DNA of 64,000 nt from VAZQ01 sp963841705 (GCA_963841705.1 CAWJDY010000044.1:186001-250000), one strand, 5' to 3'. Numbered from the stretch's first letter, positions 44,811 through 54,276 are shown. The notes: a model not told the origin generated them from the letters alone. Translations and numbers: made by a program.

Positions 44811-44959
44811 TTGGATCAAGCTACCCAGAGGGCGGCGAATTCATACTTGGTGCGAATCCGGTCGCGGGTCGATAGGCCCATGCTTCAAAACCGCAAGACG
44901 TAAAGAGTCAGATCAAGGATCGTACAGTCAGTAGCCATCAGCTCTGCTACTGCCGAGCC
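44811..44959 (+). repeat. Dispersed 150-bp repeat, copy B
   Basis: About 85% identical to 29064-29210. It ends 101 bases before the HVA1-type gene. Confidence 0.85.
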
Positions 44960-45060
44960 AGATACATCGACCCTTATGGGGTCGCGCTGGGCTACGAGGA
45001 CGTGTTCACCACGACGAAAGCTAGTTTCTGTCGGCTGAGCACGAATACGGGAGATGAATC

Positions 45061-45276
45061 ATGGCGAACACATTCAAAGTTGGCGATCACGTGACCTGGA
45101 ACTTCGAGGCGGGGCACGTCAGTGGCAGGATTGTGAAAGTGCACACGAAGAATGTGAATTATAAAGGATACGTCCACCATGCGAGCAAGGATGACCCTCA
45201 GTACGAGATCAAGAGCGACAAGACGGATCACATCGCCTTGCACAAGACATCAGCGCTGAAGCTCCTTCGCCGGTGA
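45061..45276 (+). CDS. HVA1/DUF2945 Tudor-like small protein
   Basis: The 71-residue protein has the family pattern FKVGDHVTWNFEAGHVSGRI then YEIKSDKTDHIALHKTSALK. The fold is a small Tudor-like barrel; the family name (hypervirulence-associated) comes from a fungal member and does not tell the bacterial role. GGGAGATG precedes the ATG. Confidence 0.85.
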   Translation: MANTFKVGDHVTWNFEAGHVSGRIVKVHTKNVNYKGYVHHASKDDPQYEIKSDKTDHIALHKTSALKLLRR

Positions 45277-45335
45277 TCAATCGCACGACGCCTGAGCATC
45301 ATCCTTGCCGCGAAGTGTTCTTGTGAGACCCCGTC

Positions 45336-45509
45336 ATGAGTTTTTCTGATACGCTCGCCGAAGCCCTTCTTTCCACGAGCTCCGATGCGATTATCGCTGC
45401 AGTGGCAATTTATCGCACCGTGGTCACACAATCCGAACGAACGCCCTCGAGACTTTTTCAGGACTCGCCCGTTTGCGCCAAACTCACCTTATACCGCTTC
45501 CATAGCTGA
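45336..45509 (+). pseudogene. Short frame interrupted by IS630; N-terminus PAS-sensor-like
   Basis: The 57-residue frame begins MSFSDTLAEALLSTSSDAII, which resembles the start of PAS-domain proteins (STSSDAIIAAD). It then diverges and runs into the left end of the IS630 element, where it stops. I cannot exclude a chance frame. Confidence 0.3.
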
Positions 45510-46669
45510 TTGAATCGAAGATTTCGCGGGTTTTGGTCGTGGACCGAGGGGGGATTTTGCTTGGCCGTGAGGTGTGATTCGCTAGGGCCATCTGATTCGG
45601 AGCGAGCAGATGGTCAAATGCACCAAGAGCCAGGTTCGACGGTTGAAGACGGCGCTGTACTGGAAAGGCGACCCGGCACGGCGTCAGCGCATTCAGATGG
45701 TGCTGCTGCGTGAAGGCGGAATGACACAGCCCTCCATTGCCGCGGCGATGGGCGTGTCGCTGAGCACGGTAAACCGTGCCCATATGGCCTACGACGGGGG
45801 TGGGCTTGCAGCGCTCAAATCCAAGCCGAGTGGCGGCCGCAAACGCCAGAATATGACCTTGGCGGAGGAGAAGGCCTTGCTGGCGCGCTTTGCCAAGGCG
45901 GCCGGAGCGGGGGAGCTGCTGAACATCCACGACATCAAGGCGGCGTATGAAAAGACCATTGGCCACGAAACCAGCAACAGCACAGTCTATAATCTTTTGG
46001 TCCGGCACGGCTGGCGCAAACTGATGCCACGCCCGTTCCATCCCAAGCGCAACCTCGCGGCGCAGAACGCTTTTAAAAAAACGGCTTTTCTGATGCTGTG
46101 AGGAAAGCCAGACGGGTGGCGGCCAAGCGCGGCCGTCGTTTGCGCGTGATGTTCGCAGATGAAGCCCGTTTTGGGCGCATGAACCGCCCGCGGCCATGCT
46201 GGGCGCCGACCGGCATCAGACCCGAGGTCGCCGCGCAACTCATTCGCGAATACATCTACCTATATGGCGCGGTCTGCCCCAAGGATGGAAGATGTGTCTA
46301 TCTGATCATGCCGGCCTCGGACACCGGGTGCTTTCAGATCTACCTCGACGTTCTGTCCAAGAAATTCCGCACCCAGCACATTCTGTTGGTTCTCGACGGC
46401 GCCCCCAACCATCAGTGCGGCATTCTCGCGATTCCCGATAATATCTCGCTTCTGTTCCTGCCGCCCTATTCGCCGGAGTTGAACCCGAAGGAGAACCTGT
46501 GGGACGAAATCCGCGAGAAAATCTTCAAGAACTTCGCCCTCAAGTCCATGAACGCAGTGCGCGCGAAGCTCCAGCAGGCCGTCCTCTACATCGAACGCAA
46601 CCCAAAAATCGTCAAATCCATCACATCCTTCCCTTACATTGCAAAGTCAATCTGATATGGAACCGGTAT
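45491..46669 (+). mobile_element. IS630-family insertion sequence, apparently intact
   Basis: The ends ATACCGCTTCCATAGCTGAT (left) and the complement ATACCGGTTCCATATCAGAT (right) form an imperfect inverted repeat of about 27 bases. A TA follows the right end, as expected for IS630. It is 1.18 kb and holds one transposase in two overlapping frames. It is inserted into an IS110-type transposase remnant on its right side. Confidence 0.85.
45610..46655 (+). CDS. IS630-family transposase (two frames joined by -1 slippage)
   Basis: The upstream frame (45610-46101) has the helix-turn-helix QPSIAAAMGVSLSTVNR and the linker SNSTVYNLLVRHGWRKLMPRPFH region. The downstream frame (46098-46655) has the DDE catalytic domain: VMFADEARFGR, LVLDGAPNH and SPELNPKENLWDEIRE. 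The frames differ by -1 and meet at an A7 run (46075-46081). Slippage there joins AQNAFKK to NGFSDAVRKARR and gives one protein of about 348 residues. Confidence 0.88.
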
Positions 46670-46671
46670 TA

Positions 46672-46803
46672 GACGCCTGTTACCTCCATCGCCACATGCG
46701 TGATTCCTTGGCCCGCCAGCCAGTCCGCAAGTTCTAAAAGATCGCGTGTGGCCGTTGAAAAGCGCCGCACCTCATGGCTGGCTTTTGTCCTCGCCGTCAG
46801 TCG
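46672..46803 (-). pseudogene. IS110-family transposase fragment
   Basis: On the minus strand the sequence reads HEVRRFSTATRDLLELADWL then AGQGITHVAMEVTGV, the N-terminal DEDD-domain region of IS110 transposases (VAMEATGVYWKP). It ends exactly where the IS630 element begins, and the other half is not seen on the far side of the element. Confidence 0.7.
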
Positions 46804-47371
46804 TGCAGAAAGGCTTCCGGTCAAACTAATCCACGGGCTCGACTTACCAAGACGATGCCGACCTTTGCGCCGGCGGCCTCTGATCTTACTCCCGTTTCAT
46901 GCCTCCGGGTGCGCGCCAGCCGTCCATGGCAACTAATCCGCTTTCGACACGTCATCAGCGGTTTGCTTGCGCTCGCGTCTCTCAGTCATGCCTGCCGAAA
47001 TCTCGTTCCGACTTTTCCGCAACGTTCACCACCATCGCTTTTTGACGACAGCAGCTTGCGGTGGCTTGAGATCAACACCTGATTGCCGACCTCGAAGGGC
47101 CCTCCTTCATCTCTCGTACAGTTTCGCACCGCCGTGTGGACCGGCGTTACTCGTGACACAATGCCAACTGCGGACTCGTGCAATGCAACAGGCTGCGTGA
47201 GTTTGCTGCACGATGGTCTGCGTTGGCTCACACGCGAGACCCTGACGTTCGCGGGGCCATCGGCGCCCTCCGAAGAATCGTCGCAGAAGTCGAACGCGCG
47301 AGTGGGATGATCCAGCAAGTATGCGCGAGCCTCGACATCAACGAGTGATCGAAGATGTGGCCGGCTGGCCG
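46804..47371. other. Intergenic region without recognisable gene
   Basis: Open frames here are short and unlike known proteins. It lies between the IS110 fragment and the thiolase stop. Confidence 0.4.
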
Positions 47372-48547
47372 CTACTGCTCGAGGTAGGCGGCGGTCGCCA
47401 TGCCGCCCGCCGTACACACGCCGACGATGGCGCGATGGGCACCACGCCGGCCGAGCTCGAGCAGTGTCGAGCCGAGATAGCGGATGCCCGACATGCCGTA
47501 CGGGTGCCCGAGCGCAATGGCGCCGCCGTTGACGTTCGTTGTCGCCCATGGCGTCTCGAGTTGCGCCTGGTTGTAGAGCGTCGTGACCGCATATGCCTCG
47601 TGCAGCTCCCACAGATCGATGTCGGCCATGCCGAGCTGATGCTGCCGCATGAGCTTGCGGATCGCCGGCGTGATCGCAATGCTCATCTCCTCGGGCGCGA
47701 CGGCGGCGAGCTGCATGCCGCGGAAGCGGCCGAGGATAGGGAGCCCGCGGCGCGCCGCGAGGTCGGCATCCATCATGACCACGGCGGCGGCGCCATCCGA
47801 GAGCTGCGACGCGTTGCCCGCCGTCGTCGTGCCGCCCGGATAGACGGGATTAAGCGCGGCCAGCCCGGCGAGCGTGGTGTCGGGCCGCGGCCCCTCGTCG
47901 TGATCGAGCGTGACTTCCTGTGCGTGGCTCTTCTTGGTCACTTTGTCGGTCACCTTCATCGTCGTCGTGAAGGGCACGATTTCGGCGGCGAACTTCCCCG
48001 CGGCCGTCGCTGCCGCGACGCGCTTCTGGCTCTCGACCACGTAGGTGTCCAGCGCTTCGCGGCTGATGCCGTACTTTTTGGCGACGAAGTCGGCCGTCTG
48101 GTTCATGGTCCACCACACGGCGGGCATGCGTTGCTCCAGCGGCTCATAGACGAAGCCGATCAGGTTGAGATTGAATTGGACCAGGCTGATGCTCTCAACG
48201 CCACCCGCGATGGCGATGCTGGCCTCGCCAGCGACGATGCGATTGGCGACCATCGAGGCGGCGGTGAGACCCGAGCCGCAATACCGGTTGACGGTTACGC
48301 CCGGCACCGCCTCGCCGAAGCCGGCCGCGAGCGCGGCGTTGCGCGCGATATTGTGGCCGGTCGCGCCCTCGGGCAATCCGCAGCCGAGGACGACGTCTTC
48401 CACCTCGGCGGGGTCGATGCTCGCGCGCTCGACGACCTGCCGCAGGACATGTGCGACCAAGGGGATGCCATGGGTCTGGTTGAGCGCGCCGCGACCAGCC
48501 TTGGCGATCCCGGTGCGGCAATAACCAACGACGGCAACATCTTTCAT
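47372..48547 (-). CDS. Thiolase (acetyl-CoA C-acyltransferase family)
   Basis: A 391-residue type I/II thiolase. The nucleophilic Cys90 is in VNRYCGSGLTAASMV; NGGAIALGHPYGMSG carries the general-base His and GVCTAGGMATA the second Cys. The usual NEAFA is HEAYA here. It either cleaves 3-ketoacyl-CoA or condenses two acyl-CoAs. No other beta-oxidation gene adjoins it in the window. Confidence 0.92.
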   Translation of the reverse strand: MKDVAVVGYCRTGIAKAGRGALNQTHGIPLVAHVLRQVVERASIDPAEVEDVVLGCGLPEGATGHNIARNAALAAGFGEAVPGVTVNRYCGSGLTAASMVANRIVAGEASIAIAGGVESISLVQFNLNLIGFVYEPLEQRMPAVWWTMNQTADFVAKKYGISREALDTYVVESQKRVAAATAAGKFAAEIVPFTTTMKVTDKVTKKSHAQEVTLDHDEGPRPDTTLAGLAALNPVYPGGTTTAGNASQLSDGAAAVVMMDADLAARRGLPILGRFRGMQLAAVAPEEMSIAITPAIRKLMRQHQLGMADIDLWELHEAYAVTTLYNQAQLETPWATTNVNGGAIALGHPYGMSGIRYLGSTLLELGRRGAHRAIVGVCTAGGMATAAYLEQ

Positions 48548-48603
48548 GCGATCACCTCGACGTCGGCAGCCATCGCCTCGTTATGCTGCAACCTGTAGGA
48601 CGA

Positions 48604-48627
48604 TGTTGCCGCGCCTGCGCGGCAACA
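48604..48627. repeat. Perfect 10-bp inverted repeat upstream of the thiolase
   Basis: TGTTGCCGCG and CGCGGCAACA enclose CCTG, 57 bases upstream of the thiolase start. It lacks a T run and may be an operator or a terminator-like palindrome of msrA. Confidence 0.5.
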
Positions 48628-48747
48628 ACACGAACAACAACATATCGGAGCCGAGGGAGCGCCAACCAGGCTCTACACTCAGATGTAGCTGCCCATCCTG
48701 CCGAGGCATCCGCATTGCCTCGGCGCGCTCGGGAGATGCGGTCACGC

Positions 48748-49272
48748 TTACCCTGTCTGACGCATTTTCTCCGGTCTTGGAAGCTGCCAGTTCGGCCGGA
48801 TGAAATGGCAGGTGTAACCGTCTGGATAGCGTTCCAAGTAGTCCTGATGTTCCAGCTCTGCCTCCCAAAAGGGACCCGCAGGCGCCACTCCTGTGACCAC
48901 TTTGCCAGGCCAAAGTCCCGACGCGTCAACATCAGCGATGGTATCCAGTGCGATCTGTCGTTGCTGGTCGTTAGTGAAGAAGATGGCCGAGCGGTAGCTC
49001 GTTCCGACATCGTTGCCTTGGCGATTCCGTGTGGTCGGGTCATGGATCTGGAAGAAGAATTCCAGAAGCTGGCGATAACTGATCCTTTGAGGGTCAAATA
49101 AGATCTCGATTGCTTCGGCATGAGTGCCGTGATTGCGATAAGTCGCGTTTGGCACGTCGCCGCCCGTGTGACCGACCCGGGTCGAAATCACGCCAGGATA
49201 GCGGCGTAACAAATCCTGCATGCCCCAAAAGCAGCCGCCGGCAAGGACTGCACGTTCGGTCGATGATGTCAT
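48748..49272 (-). CDS. msrA: Peptide methionine sulfoxide reductase A
   Basis: MsrA repairs oxidised methionine (S-sulfoxide) in proteins. The 174-residue protein has the signature AGGCFWGMQ with catalytic Cys14, and the family segments GHTGGDVPNATYRNHGTHAE, EFFFQIHDPTT and GTSYRSAIFF. AGGAGAGGCAAG precedes the ATG. Confidence 0.95.
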   Translation of the reverse strand: MTSSTERAVLAGGCFWGMQDLLRRYPGVISTRVGHTGGDVPNATYRNHGTHAEAIEILFDPQRISYRQLLEFFFQIHDPTTRNRQGNDVGTSYRSAIFFTNDQQRQIALDTIADVDASGLWPGKVVTGVAPAGPFWEAELEHQDYLERYPDGYTCHFIRPNWQLPRPEKMRQTG

Positions 49273-49554
49273 CTTGCCTCTCCTGAGTTTCGAACAGCTT
49301 ATGGCATTGGTTAGTTGTGGGACGAAAGAGCGGATTTCAATGGAGTTGACGCATAATTCCGTGTGCCGCAGTCATTTGCGCAAGTCGTCAACAAATCCCG
49401 CAAAAAGCGGCAAGACACTTTTGTATTCAGTGACTGCCAAGAAATGCAGTGTCGCACGCATGTCTAATTGAAATCACGCTGACCATGCACCGATTTCGGT
49501 TCCTCCGATTGTGGACTCGAGCGCTACATCGGGCACTCTGGAATCTTCCGAGCC

Positions 49555-49938
49555 GTGTGGCCGTCAAGCGATCATATGTCCCCGAAGCTGCGCGCATTCG
49601 TTGACTACATGGCAGAACATCTTTTTCCGAAGCTGCCTCTCGAACCGTCGATCGTGAACGGCGCGCGAGTCAAACTTCCAGCGCCGTCCATCAGGGACTG
49701 TGCCGAGGGCGTATTCCAGCCGCAGGATTTGCTCATCCTAACTGGTGCTTTTGACGAGGCGTGGCGTCGACTCGAAAAGAGCGACGTTCGCTTCGACTCG
49801 AATTACCAGCGTCGAGAGGCGCGCAACGCGCTCGGCAAATACATTATCGATGCAGCAAAAGATGGCGAGCGTGACAAGCGCCGCTTACGTGACTGCGCAT
49901 TGTTGATTTACGGCCAATTGAGCCTGCCAAGTGAGTGA
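49555..49938 (+). CDS. Chimeric frame: LysR C-terminus remnant joined to a small conserved protein
   Basis: Residues 1-27 (WPSSDHMSPKLRAFVDYMAE) look like the end of a LysR effector domain, where relatives have PxxRHLSxKVRAFID. From about residue 55 (FQPQDLLILTGAFDEAWRRL, then YQRREARNALGKYII) the sequence resembles a separate short conserved rhizobial protein of unknown function. The true start of that second part may be a GTG near 49656. The gap to msrA (282 bases) shows nothing else. Confidence 0.45.
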   Translation: MWPSSDHMSPKLRAFVDYMAEHLFPKLPLEPSIVNGARVKLPAPSIRDCAEGVFQPQDLLILTGAFDEAWRRLEKSDVRFDSNYQRREARNALGKYIIDAAKDGERDKRRLRDCALLIYGQLSLPSE

Positions 49939-50018
49939 CGATGAAAGCTATAGCCCGAGCCCGTGGCTTACCAAAGGGACGATCTGCCAATCTTCCATAG
50001 AATCTCGGGGAAACCACG

Positions 50019-50108
50019 GTGATTATATGTTCGTGCAATGTCGTGTCGGAGGAAACAGTGCGCAAGTGTCTCGCTCTAGGATCGGAGCAAAAGGGTCAAG
50101 CGCTTCCG
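50019..50108 (+). pseudogene. N-terminal fragment of a bacterioferritin-associated ferredoxin
   Basis: From a GTG the frame reads MIICSCNVVSEETVRKCLA, like the start of Bfd-type [2Fe-2S] proteins (MIVCSCNVLSD). The second Cys pair (CGxCxxxI) never appears; the frame continues into unrelated sequence. Confidence 0.5.
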
Positions 50109-50181
50109 CAGCGAAGGCGAGAGGGCGCACGCGCGCCCTCGCGGCTCGAACCAACACTGGGTGGCCTAATCCGCCGGGCGC

Positions 50182-50316
50182 TTAGTAGCCCGACGGCGGA
50201 AGTGCACCGCCCTCCGAGGGGGTGGGCGGATTGGTGGGAAGCGCCTGGGCAGCGGCCAGGTTGATGCCCGCAAGCAGCGTCACGCCTGCAAGCAAGGCTG
50301 CGATGATCTTATTCAT
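50182..50316 (-). CDS. 44-residue exported peptide
   Basis: The minus strand encodes MNKIIAALLAGVTLLAGINL, then AAAQALPTNPPTPSEGG and ALPPSGY. It has a signal peptide (about 1-23) and a proline-rich mature part of about 21 residues. A near-perfect AAGGAGAT lies seven bases before the ATG. The function is unknown. Confidence 0.6.
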   Translation of the reverse strand: MNKIIAALLAGVTLLAGINLAAAQALPTNPPTPSEGGALPPSGY

Positions 50317-50908
50317 GAGGTATCTCCTTCGTGCGATGTTCCATGGGTTGCCGCCGGAATAGGGATTGCCACACCGGACGGAGCTTTTCAGGACGCCGGA
50401 GAGGTCGCTCAGGCGTCGCTTCGCACAATGGAGCTAAGCAGCGTGCCCGAAGATCGCTTTTGCGATATTGCCGCCTCCGATTGCGTCTTGCGCAGATTTG
50501 CAAGTCGGCCTGGGCTGCTGAATTAAGGCAGGCTCACGACGTCGTCCATTGCCGGAGCACTTCACACTCTTGCTCGAAGATAGCGCACGGTCCGTCCGTA
50601 TCGTCTGGCGACGCAGGTGGCGCCTCGGTGTGGCGTTCGTCCCATCCGGTGGTGTTGGTGCGGCGTTCGAGAACACGAAGATCCCGCTCAGGAAGTGGTT
50701 TCGCACAATCCACGTAATGCTGACCAACAGAGGCGCGACCAACGCAGGTGCATGCTGCTGAGTGAGCGCTGTGCTCCGTGTGAACGCGATACTGACGGTT
50801 TATAATTAGGCGGGATTGCGCAATTCGCAGCAACGCATCCAAAGAAAATTGCGGGGCTGCTCCCCACATTGCAGGCTGTCTCAAACGTTCGTAATCGGCA
50901 GACCTCTC
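50317..50908. other. Intergenic region without recognisable gene
   Basis: Both strands contain only frames of random-looking composition. The left end holds the ribosome binding site of the minus-strand peptide gene. Confidence 0.4.
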
Positions 50909-51125
50909 ATGAAATCTCTGACCGCAGTTTTAGCCCTTGGCCACGTTCCTTGCCGCTCTGGGATCAGTGCCTGCGGCGAATGCCGCGCGTCGGTCGGCAC
51001 CCCGCTACGATCAGTACCGCGCGTACCGCTACCCCGGCGGATCATGGCAATGCTATCCTTACTGCGAGGGCCGGACCTACGAGGGCCGCCCCGTCCGGGA
51101 GTGGCTCAAGCCCGACAGTTGGTAA
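50909..51125 (+). pseudogene. Small exported protein with a frameshift in its signal peptide
   Basis: MKSLTAVLAL is in one frame and ATFLAALGSVPAANAARRSA, followed by GGSWQCYPYCEGRTYEGRPV and REWLKPDSW, in another. Removing one G near 50939-50940 joins them into a normal signal peptide plus a mature part of about 45 residues with two Cys. The mature part resembles a small conserved rhizobial family of unknown function. Confidence 0.6.
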
Positions 51126-51175
51126 CCGCTCCGCGTTAGGGCAAAGGACTAAACCGCTCGCGCGGTAGGGCGAAA

Positions 51176-51367
51176 TCAGGACCGGCGGTCCAGCGCATTA
51201 TTCTCGGTCCAGGGGACCGCCTGTTCGAGGCAGGTGAAGTAATCGTCAAGCAGTTTCTCGGCTCGTGCGCGGGTGACGATCGCGGCTCCGCTATTGACCG
51301 ACGCCATGGTAATCTCTGCGGCCATGAACGCCCGGGCCAAATTAGCGGTGTATTCGGTGCTGGTCAT
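51176..51367 (-). CDS. Small conserved-looking protein of unknown function
   Basis: The 63-residue product is probably helical (YTANLARAFMAAEITMASVN, then RARAEKLLDDYFTCLEQAVP). AGGAGACAGACCC precedes the ATG. I do not recognise the family. Confidence 0.5.
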   Translation of the reverse strand: MTSTEYTANLARAFMAAEITMASVNSGAAIVTRARAEKLLDDYFTCLEQAVPWTENNALDRRS

Positions 51368-51559
51368 GGGTCTGTCTCCTACTGACGCATTTCGCGATCG
51401 TTTTTAACTCCTGGACGATTCTCTTTGTACGTGTGGCTCCGGCCGAGAAGTTCAGCTCCTAAATTTCCGTCTCTAGCCTTGAAAGCTAGTGCCGTATCTC
51501 TACCGCGGCAATTATGCACATGGAAAATCTGCTCGAACGTAAGATGGAGCGGACTAGGC

Positions 51560-52072
<513 letters not shown>

Positions 52073-52084
52073 AGTGCAGTGCCG

Positions 52085-52597
52085 ATGTATACTCCCAACG
52101 TGCGTATTGATGTTCGTATCTCAACCGTGCTGGTGCTGCTCTACTCAATCGTGGTCAGGGGCAGTAGCTTTGCCGAAGCCCCCGAGGTTCCATCTGCCGC
52201 ACCGGAACATTGGGAATGGACCAACCCATTTCAGCGCGACTGGCACAAGCCAATTCGGTTTCAGTACGTAGCTGTGCCGCCACCGGATATGATTTGTCGC
52301 GGCCCAGCAGGCGTTCGCTGGGCGTGTGGGCTTCGAGCGCGCATCGCGCTGAATAGCTTTATCAGAGATCGAAATCAGTCCATTGAATGCGAAGTGATGG
52401 AGAAGGCCGATGAAGTGTTGCTGCGACTATGTCGCGCTGGCGAAGTAGAGATCAATCAATGGCTGCTCAGCAATGGGTGGGCCAAGTTGGAGACTGACGT
52501 TTCCGATTCGACATTGATCGCCGCTGAACAGGCCGCCCGGCGAAATTTCCTCGGCATATGGGGTAATGGTGGGTTCGCGACAGGCCGGCGCCGATGA
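52085..52597 (+). CDS. Exported thermonuclease-like (SNase-fold) protein
   Basis: The 170-residue protein has a signal-like N-terminus (VRISTVLVLLYSIVVRGSSF) and a divergent SNase-type domain: WACGLRARIALNSFI, LLRLCRAGEVEINQWLLSNGWAKL and EQAARRNFLGIWG. The catalytic Arg/Asp/Glu set of active nucleases is not obvious, so activity is doubtful. The start directly follows the group II intron end, and the intron may have replaced the original upstream region. Confidence 0.6.
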   Translation: MYTPNVRIDVRISTVLVLLYSIVVRGSSFAEAPEVPSAAPEHWEWTNPFQRDWHKPIRFQYVAVPPPDMICRGPAGVRWACGLRARIALNSFIRDRNQSIECEVMEKADEVLLRLCRAGEVEINQWLLSNGWAKLETDVSDSTLIAAEQAARRNFLGIWGNGGFATGRRR

Positions 52598-52805
52598 CGC
52601 TAGGAAGAAGTTCAATGAGATGGAAAATGTCTGCAATTGGCACACAAGAGGCGTCGCGGGCATGCTCCGCTAATGTCTCTTGGGAGCACCGGACTTAAAC
52701 CGGGATGCAGTTTTCGGACTATACATTATCCTAACGGTCATGCGCTCGTCCCATCACCGCTGACCCCCCATTACCAATTCGATATCCTGTTGTGCGTAGG
52801 ACCGA
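52598..52805. other. Short intergenic region
   Basis: No feature recognised. Confidence 0.4.
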
Positions 52806-52943
52806 ATGCAATTCGATCAGTTGAAACGACGCGAGTTCGTCACGCTGCTCGGGGGCGCGGCGGTCGCTCGGCCGCTCGCAGCGCGCGCAGCAACCCCGGC
52901 GGGTCGGGGTGTTTATCCCGTTTTACTCACAGATCGATCGTGA
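52806..52943 (+). pseudogene. N-terminal remnant of an ABC-transporter substrate-binding protein
   Basis: MQFDQLKRREFVTLLGGAAV, then ARPLAARA, is the standard start of the ABC substrate-binding family with KRREF(I/V)TLLGGAAAWPLAARAQ leaders that abounds in Bradyrhizobium. The frame stops after 45 codons without the mature domain. Confidence 0.7.
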
Positions 52944-53092
52944 GGCTCAAGCCACCATCGCGGCGTACCTATGTACCCGGACGGACCGAGACTGACCACG
53001 CCCGCGCAAACCCGCCCGGTGCACGCAGAGAGACGTCTGCGTGGCTGGGCTGAGAGGACTCGAACTCGCAAGACCTTTCGCCTGCGAACGGC

Positions 53093-53310
53093 AGTCTTCC
53101 GTTTACTGCTTCCAATCCGATGGAGTGGATTCACTGCCATATAGCCAGGAAGCCGGAGCCCCCAAGCGAGCGGCTGGAGAATGTTCCAACTCCTCTCTCG
53201 TCAATCATCATGAAGCTGCTCGCCAAAACTGCAGAGGAGCGTTATCAGACCGCACGTGGGGTTGAGAGTGATGTTCGGCACTGTCTTGTCCAATGGGAGC
53301 CTTGGTCCAG
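53093..53310 (+). pseudogene. Fragment of a paralogue of the giant hybrid kinase
   Basis: GSLPFTASNPMEWIHCHIAR, then ERLENVPTPLSSIIMKLLAK and AEERYQTARGVESDVRHCL, match residues about 213-278 of the protein encoded at 34569-40091 with roughly 75% identity. The upstream kinase lobe and everything downstream are missing. A piece of another hybrid-kinase gene has been left here. Confidence 0.85.
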
Positions 53311-53499
53311 GGGGCGACGACGAGGGCTTCTTCTTTTTGGCTCGGCCGCATTCGACCGGCGGGCCGCTCGGTGGGGGGCTGCCTGCATCCCTGATCCAAT
53401 CCAGACCGTGCGGCCCGAAGTTCACCGGACTTTGCCGGGTGTGGCGACCCCGCTTATCAAGCTCCGGCATCAAGAGTAGAGTGGCTCGCACGCCGAGCA

Positions 53500-53730
53500 A
53501 TGGAAAGGCAGATCGCATTGAGCCGCCCTCCTTCAGTCACACCGAATGCAGTCAGACCGGACGAAGCCCATCAAAGCTTGCAAGAGGGGGATGAGGCGAG
53601 CATTGGGCGGGTGATGCGGGAGGTTCCGCGCGGTGCCTTGGCGCTCGCGGGGTTGACCGCTGGCCTTCTTCTGCTGGCATGGTTCCTGATCTTCTCGTTC
53701 GTGTTTCTACCGCGGGGCATGGTGGGTTGA
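53500..53730 (+). CDS. Small single-helix protein preceding the ba3 oxidase genes (putative subunit IIa)
   Basis: The 76-residue protein has one long hydrophobic helix (LALAGLTAGLLLLAWFLIFS) near its C-terminus. Three bases separate it from the subunit II gene. ba3 oxidases often contain a one-helix subunit IIa next to subunit II, which fits here, but the sequence alone does not prove it. A shorter start within the frame is possible. Confidence 0.6.
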   Translation: MERQIALSRPPSVTPNAVRPDEAHQSLQEGDEASIGRVMREVPRGALALAGLTAGLLLLAWFLIFSFVFLPRGMVG

Positions 53731-53733
53731 GCC

Positions 53734-54276
53734 ATGCCGGAAACCGAAGAGAGCATTCTCCGTTCTGAATTCCGCTGGGCCATTATCGCGGTAGGCATGG
53801 TCAGCGTAATCATGCTCGCACTTATCTATGCGGGCCTCGTCCAACACATAAACCCGCCAAGTAACATTGAGACCATCGACCCGAACACGCTTCATCTCAC
53901 GGGGGAGTTCACCGAGGCCAACCTCGGGACCTTCGTCGACGCGACCGGGCAGGTGACGAGCCGCATCGTAGCTACCCAGTTCACTTTCCAGCCGCAATGC
54001 TTTGTCGTACCGGCAAACCGTTCGGTGACTTTGCGTTTCGCGTCGCCAGACGTAATTCACGGCATCCTCATCACCGGTACCAACGTGAATACGATGGTGA
54101 TTCCGAATTACATCAGTCAGGTTCACACCGTTTTCACAAAGACCGGCGACCTGCTGATGCCGTGTCACGAGTATTGCGGTCTCGGCCATAGCCAAATGTG
54201 GGCGACGGTACGTGTCGTGCCCGGAGATGAGTTCAAGCCGGACGCGGCCGGGAGGGTTAGCTGTGCTTCAGGCTAA
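53734..54276 (+). CDS. Cytochrome c oxidase subunit II, ba3 type
   Basis: The 180-residue protein has one N-terminal helix (AIIAVGMVSVIMLALIYAG) and a cupredoxin domain holding the Cu-A centre: the first His in PDVIHGILI and the loop MPCHEYCGLGHSQM with two Cys, the second His and the Met. Cu-A receives electrons from cytochrome c. The short length with one helix is typical of the ba3/B-family. It overlaps the subunit I gene by 14 bases. Confidence 0.92.
   Translation: MPETEESILRSEFRWAIIAVGMVSVIMLALIYAGLVQHINPPSNIETIDPNTLHLTGEFTEANLGTFVDATGQVTSRIVATQFTFQPQCFVVPANRSVTLRFASPDVIHGILITGTNVNTMVIPNYISQVHTVFTKTGDLLMPCHEYCGLGHSQMWATVRVVPGDEFKPDAAGRVSCASG

Noticed and set aside
47000..47340. Weak resemblance of minus-strand GGPFEVGNQVLISSHRK to retroelement or MscS segments, and of plus-strand IGALRRIVAEVERASGMIQ to a chemotaxis receptor
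   Set aside because: Each match covers fewer than 25 residues without a supporting domain, so chance is a sufficient explanation.
53038..53105. Possible 3' part of a tRNA on the minus strand (GAGTTCGAGTCC and an AGCCA-like end)
   Set aside because: The T-stem does not pair, no anticodon arm can be folded, and the right part is coding sequence of the hybrid-kinase fragment (GSLPFTASNP).
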